From: Elizabethkingia bruuniana
GTDB taxonomy: Bacteria > Bacteroidota > Bacteroidia > Flavobacteriales > Weeksellaceae
Assembly: GCF_002024805.1 (NCBI RefSeq)
Contig: NZ_CP014337.1
Coordinates: 1,550,001 to 1,614,000 of the forward strand
Direction: 5' to 3'
Length of the DNA: 64,000 nt
The notes beneath the pieces are model-generated. The model ran no database searches. It was not told the origin of the DNA and saw only the letters and a list, made by a program, of their open reading frames with translations. Shown piece by piece: positions 60,287 to 64,000 of this stretch (its first letter is position 1; every line of letters begins with the position of its first letter). Position numbers and translations under genes: made by a program.

Positions 60287-60410
60287 TACCTTTGCATTGA
60301 TCAATTAATTGCAATAGCATATCAGGCTTTTCCAAAAAGCAAATAATGCTATAAAATTTTTTTTCATCATTTGTGTTTTGGGACCGCATCAGAAGACGCG
60401 GTTCTTTCTT
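60287..60410 (+). ncRNA. candidate small RNA in 362-bp gap
   Basis: TACCTTTG at 60287-60294 (a -7 match) precedes a structured stretch: ATAGCAT (60314-60320) pairs with ATGCTAT (60346-60352), enclosing GCTTTT/AAAAGC (60326-60331/60335-60340), followed by an eight-T run (60357-60364). A second hairpin, ACCGC/GCGGT (60383-60402), is followed by TCTTTCTTTT. No ORF spans it. The rest of 60198-60559 shows nothing recognised. Confidence 0.35.
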
Positions 60411-60559
60411 TTATAGCGCACTCCCTATTCTCTTTTTATTTACTCGTCAAATAATATCTGTACTTGATATAATAAATATTGTAAAAAACTGTTTAGTATA
60501 TTCAGTATATTTTTATATTTATCCAATTATTGGCTAATATAAATAATCATAAATAGATT

Positions 60560-61429
60560 ATGGAGAATTTTTTGACAGAGTCATTTTTACATGCCGATAA
60601 CAGCCAACAGTATATCAATACGAAGGACATTGATGAGCTTTTGCAGATCAGGCCTATAGAACTCTTTCAGCCACATAAGACTATGTTTAATATTGTCCAC
60701 CTTTTCACTGGAGGAAAAGGCAGGCTAACCGTTGATTTTAATACATTCGATATAGAGGAAAAACATATTTTATTTATTACTCAGAATCAGATTAGTCAGC
60801 TCCATAATCCCGTTAATTATAAAAGTAAGATTCTGATTTTCACTGAGGCCTTTTTCGGAAAGAATGTATTTCAGACACAATTCTTTGGTCAGACACATTT
60901 ATTCAATGATCCTCTGCTGCTTCCCTATTTTGATTTAGGAGACAGATACGAAGAAGTAGTTTCTTTATTTAATTTTATAAGTACAGAACTGAGCAGACCC
61001 TATAATGAAGTCCAGACAACCATACTCAACAATTACTTATTCAATATACTTCTGATTGTTGAAAGCCTTTGCGAAAGAAAAGATATTAAGCTGGTAGTAA
61101 ATGATGAAAAGCTTTTGGTATCTAAATTTAAGTCTATTGTCAATGCCAATCTGAACTGGCAATATAATCTGGATTATTATGCTGAGAAATTAAATATTGG
61201 TCTCAGAACACTCCAAAATGCATTTCAGCTTACGGAAAAGCAAACACCTAAACAATGGCTTATTGACAGAATGATTCTGGAAATTAAGAGAAATCTGATT
61301 TATAAAGAAATCGGAATAAGCTCTATAGCTTATAATTTAGGATTTAATGAAGTGACCAATTTCACTAAGTTTTTTAAGTCCAAAACCGGACTTACCCCTA
61401 CACAATTCAGAGAGCTATCTTACTGGTAG
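60560..61429 (+). CDS. AraC family regulator
   Basis: The 289-aa protein has an N-terminal cupin-like sensing half (LFQPHKTMFNIVHLFTGGKG, DFNTFDIEEKHILFI) and a C-terminal AraC domain: YYAEKLNIGLRTLQNAFQLT and ISSIAYNLGFNEVTNFTKFFKSKTGLTPTQFREL. The target is unknown. It precedes, in convergent orientation, a six-Cys peptide gene and a second AraC-type regulator, so it may belong to a peptide-related locus, but nothing proves this. Confidence 0.85.
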   Translation: MENFLTESFLHADNSQQYINTKDIDELLQIRPIELFQPHKTMFNIVHLFTGGKGRLTVDFNTFDIEEKHILFITQNQISQLHNPVNYKSKILIFTEAFFGKNVFQTQFFGQTHLFNDPLLLPYFDLGDRYEEVVSLFNFISTELSRPYNEVQTTILNNYLFNILLIVESLCERKDIKLVVNDEKLLVSKFKSIVNANLNWQYNLDYYAEKLNIGLRTLQNAFQLTEKQTPKQWLIDRMILEIKRNLIYKEIGISSIAYNLGFNEVTNFTKFFKSKTGLTPTQFRELSYW

Positions 61430-61438
61430 CAAGGATAT

Positions 61439-61470
61439 AAAAAAGGGATGCTATTGCATCCCAATAGTTT
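61439..61470. terminator. bidirectional terminator
   Basis: GGGATGC / GCATCCC around a TATT loop, with six As before and a T-rich stretch after; serves the AraC-type gene (plus) and the six-Cys peptide gene (minus). Confidence 0.75.
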
Positions 61471-61650
61471 TTAATAATAATAACAAACCATGCAATCTAA
61501 ATAGGATCTGCATACTCCTCCGCCTGGACAAATTGCACCTTCAATTGATCCATAACAATCATTTTGACATGGATAAATAGAATCATTAGGCTTTTGTGGA
61601 CCTCCGTTTCCGGTTGTATTCTTCAATTCTTTTCTGGTTAACTTTTTCAT
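61471..61650 (-). CDS. bacteriocin-like leader peptide, six Cys
   Basis: A 59-aa peptide from ATG 61650: leader MKKLTRKELKNTTGNGG, matching the KKLxRxELKxIxGG leader type common in Chryseobacterium-related genomes (Gly16-Gly17), and a core with six cysteines at 28, 32, 41, 47, 53 and 56 (PCQNDC, ICPGGG, VCRS, LDCMVC), ending in YYY. Cys number equals that of the island peptide at 10029, although the cores are unrelated in sequence. No exporter, protease or immunity gene lies next to it; it is flanked by two AraC-type regulators. The function is inferred only from the leader. Confidence 0.6.
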   Translation of the reverse strand: MKKLTRKELKNTTGNGGPQKPNDSIYPCQNDCYGSIEGAICPGGGVCRSYLDCMVCYYY

Positions 61651-61732
61651 AATATAATATTTATTTTGGTTAGTATGTAAATATAATAAATGTTCACCAA
61701 AAAGTGATTTAACACAATAAAAATACTTCCTA

Positions 61733-62614
61733 TTAACTCACATTTGCTTTGCTCATTGTCTGTCTGTAGCTTTTAGGGGTTGTCCCCGCCTCTGTTCTGA
61801 AGAAATAAGAAAAGTGAGAAAAATTTCTAAAGCCTAATTCAAAAGCAATTTCTTTAATCGATTTATCCGAACTGTGTAACAATTGCTTGGCCTCCAACAG
61901 AACTCTTTCTTTAATGAATGCTGAAGGCGATTTCTTATACTGTTTCCTGCACAATACACCCAGATAATTGGACGTAATGCATAATTCGTCTGCATAAAAA
62001 GCGATATTTTTCTGGCTTTTATAATATTTATCAACCAGCATATGAAACCTGAAAGCAAGATTATTGGTATTCACCAAAGCCGCATCGCCATAGATATGCT
62101 CCATCCAGAGGTTGATCATGAGTGTCAGAAGTCTTACTCTGGCATCTATAAGTTTAGGAAAAGCTGGTTCAGAATCTATTTCCTTACGTATAGCGCCAAA
62201 TTCAGCACTAAGTTTTTGATAGGTTTCATCATCCGGATGAATCATTTCATATCTGTTTAGTGGAGAAAAGGTATGTTTCAGCGTTGGCGAAAATGTTTCA
62301 AGAATGATATCATTTACAATTAACCTCCTTCCCATTGTATTGGGAGATAACTTCCAGTTGTAAACTTTCCCCGGAAGATGAATAAACAGTTGCTTTGATT
62401 TCAGTGCATAGCTGTTAATATCGGTAATACATTCGCCATCCTCACATTCATCAATAATAATGATTGTAAAAGAATGATCCGGAAAGTTGTTGAGCTCGGA
62501 TGAGGTAATACTGTCCTGATATATTACATTTACATTCCCCGGATTATGCAGATCTGCAAACTTTGAATTATTTGTTGCTGTATTATTTTCATATGATACC
62601 TTGTCTCCTTTCAT
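61733..62614 (-). CDS. AraC family regulator
   Basis: The 293-aa protein has a sensor-type N-terminal half (FTIIIIDECEDGECITDIN, LFIHLPGKVYNWKLS) and an AraC HTH pair in the last third: IAFYADELCITSNYLGVLCRKQYKKSPS and IKEIAFELGFRNFSHFSYFFRTEAGTTPKSYR. The LPGKVYNWKLS element is common in Bacteroidota AraC-type proteins. Target unknown. It is divergent from moaA and might act on its neighbours. Confidence 0.87.
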   Translation of the reverse strand: MKGDKVSYENNTATNNSKFADLHNPGNVNVIYQDSITSSELNNFPDHSFTIIIIDECEDGECITDINSYALKSKQLFIHLPGKVYNWKLSPNTMGRRLIVNDIILETFSPTLKHTFSPLNRYEMIHPDDETYQKLSAEFGAIRKEIDSEPAFPKLIDARVRLLTLMINLWMEHIYGDAALVNTNNLAFRFHMLVDKYYKSQKNIAFYADELCITSNYLGVLCRKQYKKSPSAFIKERVLLEAKQLLHSSDKSIKEIAFELGFRNFSHFSYFFRTEAGTTPKSYRQTMSKANVS

Positions 62615-62799
62615 TCTGAATTATTACAAATACTAATTTACAACCAAATATTATACTATAACTACTGGCTGATTCAATCCGGCAATAATAATCATTATTA
62701 CACTTAAAACATTCGATTATAAATATCATGCATTGTGATAATCGTATCATAATTTAAACATGAATATGAAGTTTGATACACCTCAAGCAAAACAATCAG

Positions 62800-62807
62800 T
62801 ATATTTG
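62800..62807 (+). promoter_or_regulatory. -7 box of moaA
   Basis: TATATTTG matches TAnnTTTG, 18 bp before the moaA ATG. The nearest TTG is 24 bp upstream, too far for the optimum. Confidence 0.45.
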
Positions 62808-62825
62808 TTTGTATAGTTTTATTCA

Positions 62826-63812
62826 ATGCTGAAAGATAAATTCGGAAGAGCTATTAATTATTTGAGACTGGCTGTAGTAGATCGGTGTAACCTTCGCTGT
62901 ACCTATTGTATGCCGGAAAACGGTCTTTCCTGGATAAAGCAACAGGAGCTGATGACAGATGAAGAAATGATCAGAATATGTTCTGTTTTTACTGAACTAG
63001 GCATTAACAAAATCCGAATAACTGGTGGTGAACCCTTTGTAAGAAAAAACTGTATAAGCCTTATTGAGCAGTTATCCCAATTACAAGGTTTGGATGATAT
63101 CAGCATTACAACAAACGGACTTCTTACCCAACAATATATTCCGCAGCTTAAAGCTTCCGGAATAAAGTCTGTTAATCTGAGTCTTGATACTTTAGATCCC
63201 GAACGATTCTTTAGTATAACACGGCGAAGAAGTTTTGATAAAGTAATGAAAACTTTAGACAGTTTACTAAAGCACAAGATAACAGTAAAGATTAATACTG
63301 TCGTAATGGAAGATCAGAATATTGAAGATATTATTCCGTTGGTACTACTTACTAAAAAACTTCCTGTCGATGTACGGTTTATAGAAGAAATGCCTTTCAA
63401 TGGGACCGATGTAGCAGTATCTCTGAAGTGGAATTATAAACAGATATACGAACACATTAAGGCTTACTTTCCTGACATCATAAAAACAAAAGATCCGAAA
63501 AGTTCTACATCATATAATTATAAAATTCCGGGATTTGCAGGCAATATCGGAATTATTGCAGCATATACCCGCTCCTTCTGCGGAGACTGCAACAGAATAC
63601 GAATTACGCCTACTGGAGAACTCCGTACCTGTCTGTATGAAGAGAAAGGAATTAACCTGAAAGAAGCTTTGCGCTCAGGCAAAACCGATCAGGAACTAAA
63701 AGAAATTATTATCAATAGCATACAACACAAGCCAAAAGACGGATGGGAAGCTGAAAAGATGAATCTTACTTCTTCACAAGTACATCAGTCTATGGCTACA
63801 ATAGGTGGATAA
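62826..63812 (+). CDS. moaA: GTP 3',8-cyclase MoaA
   Basis: The 328-aa radical SAM enzyme makes the first intermediate of molybdopterin synthesis. The N-terminal cluster is bound by Cys21, Cys25 and Cys28 (DRCNLRCTYCMPENG); the second, C-terminal cluster by the cysteines of FCGDCNRIRITPTGELRTCL. ITGGEPFVRKNC and SLDTLDPERF are SAM and GTP pocket motifs. Its C-terminus ends in SMATIGG, with the GG end typical of MoaA. moeA follows by 2 bp. Confidence 0.95.
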   Translation: MLKDKFGRAINYLRLAVVDRCNLRCTYCMPENGLSWIKQQELMTDEEMIRICSVFTELGINKIRITGGEPFVRKNCISLIEQLSQLQGLDDISITTNGLLTQQYIPQLKASGIKSVNLSLDTLDPERFFSITRRRSFDKVMKTLDSLLKHKITVKINTVVMEDQNIEDIIPLVLLTKKLPVDVRFIEEMPFNGTDVAVSLKWNYKQIYEHIKAYFPDIIKTKDPKSSTSYNYKIPGFAGNIGIIAAYTRSFCGDCNRIRITPTGELRTCLYEEKGINLKEALRSGKTDQELKEIIINSIQHKPKDGWEAEKMNLTSSQVHQSMATIGG

Positions 63813-63814
63813 AT

Positions 63815-64000
63815 ATGGAAATGATTAGTGTACAACAGGCAGAAGAGATCGTTCTTTCTCAATATCAGGATTATGGGAAAGAAAGTATTTCTTATGATTT
63901 GGTCATAGGCAGAGTTTTAGCAGAGGACATTCTTGCAGATCGGGATTTGCCTCCTTTTGACAGACCTACTGTAGATGGCATTGCTATACGTTTTACCTCT
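63815..64000 (+). CDS. moeA: molybdopterin molybdotransferase MoeA (partial)
   Basis: Starting at ATG 63815, 2 bp after moaA, 62 codons remain open at the window edge. MISVQQAEEIVLSQ followed by GRVLAEDILADRDLPPFDRP and TVDGIAIRF is the N-terminal MoeA signature (P-P-F-D-R/N-S/P-x-x-D-G-x-A). MoeA inserts molybdate into the adenylated cofactor. The C-terminal part is outside the window. Together with moaA it marks the start of a molybdenum cofactor operon. Confidence 0.93.
   Translation, partial: MEMISVQQAEEIVLSQYQDYGKESISYDLVIGRVLAEDILADRDLPPFDRPTVDGIAIRFTS

Noticed and set aside
1-64000. CRISPR array, tRNA or rRNA genes
   Set aside because: No regularly spaced identical repeats and no tRNA or rRNA sequence was recognised by reading both strands; a dedicated scan was not possible.

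Overview
The window looks like chromosome from a member of the Bacteroidota, most likely family Weeksellaceae (Elizabethkingia or a close Chryseobacterium relative). This is inferred from AT-rich intergenic DNA, promoters of the form TTG-N19-TAnnTTTG, a SusC/SusD pair, several GLPGLI-family secreted proteins, a fused SecDF, a BlaI/M56 pair and a DPP IV-type peptidase. No rRNA or tRNA gene was seen, so the genus call is tentative.

Layout. 1-9.7 kb: housekeeping and small genes: CPBP protease (cut by the left edge), prfC, a GreA/GreB-like factor, a minus-strand run ending in an AI-2E-type permease (LMW phosphatase, RsmI-like methylase, permease, secreted protein), dnaA, a thioesterase, pepE and fsa (fructose-6-phosphate aldolase-like). 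9.7-11.5 kb: a 1.77 kb accessory segment bounded by perfect 61-bp copies of the fsa 3' end. It carries a double-glycine-leader six-cysteine peptide, a two-helix membrane protein that could be its immunity partner, a 39-aa membrane-like ORF opposed by a candidate antisense RNA, and an orphan 63-aa ORF. No integrase is present. 11.7-12.8 kb: two secreted-protein genes, one a divergent GLPGLI protein.

13-23.5 kb: a proline/hydroxyproline block. DPP IV and Xaa-Pro aminopeptidase are on the minus strand. Divergently transcribed are an AraC-type regulator and a run encoding a DapA-family deaminase, a ketoglutarate-semialdehyde-type dehydrogenase, a hydroxyproline epimerase, an FAD amino-acid dehydrogenase and a lipoprotein esterase. 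Together they suggest uptake-side cleavage of collagen-like peptides followed by conversion of 4-hydroxyproline to 2-oxoglutarate.

23.6-29.8 kb: BlaI-type repressor, M56 (BlaR1-like) membrane protease with tandem repeats, and four tandem GLPGLI paralogues. 30.3-34.8 kb: SusD/SusC pair. 35.1-38 kb: cytidine deaminase, then a cobalamin riboswitch in front of a BtuB-like receptor. 38-52 kb: mostly conserved genes (BrkB-family, rlmH, PAP2, TatA-like, Tet-type MFS, secDF, L,D-transpeptidase-like, hemN, APC permease, typA). 52-62.6 kb: GH29 fucosidase, hypotheticals, acetyltransferases, DJ-1/PfpI protein, alpha/beta hydrolase, two AraC-type regulators and a second six-cysteine leader peptide. 62.8 kb to the end: moaA and the start of moeA.

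The most interesting regions are the fsa-bounded mini-island, the hydroxyproline locus with its shared operator-like motif, the BlaI/M56/GLPGLI cluster with paired palindromes, and a 92-bp palindrome built from TTCG/CGAA motifs phased exactly every 11 bp. All functional calls come from reading the sequence; no database search was possible.
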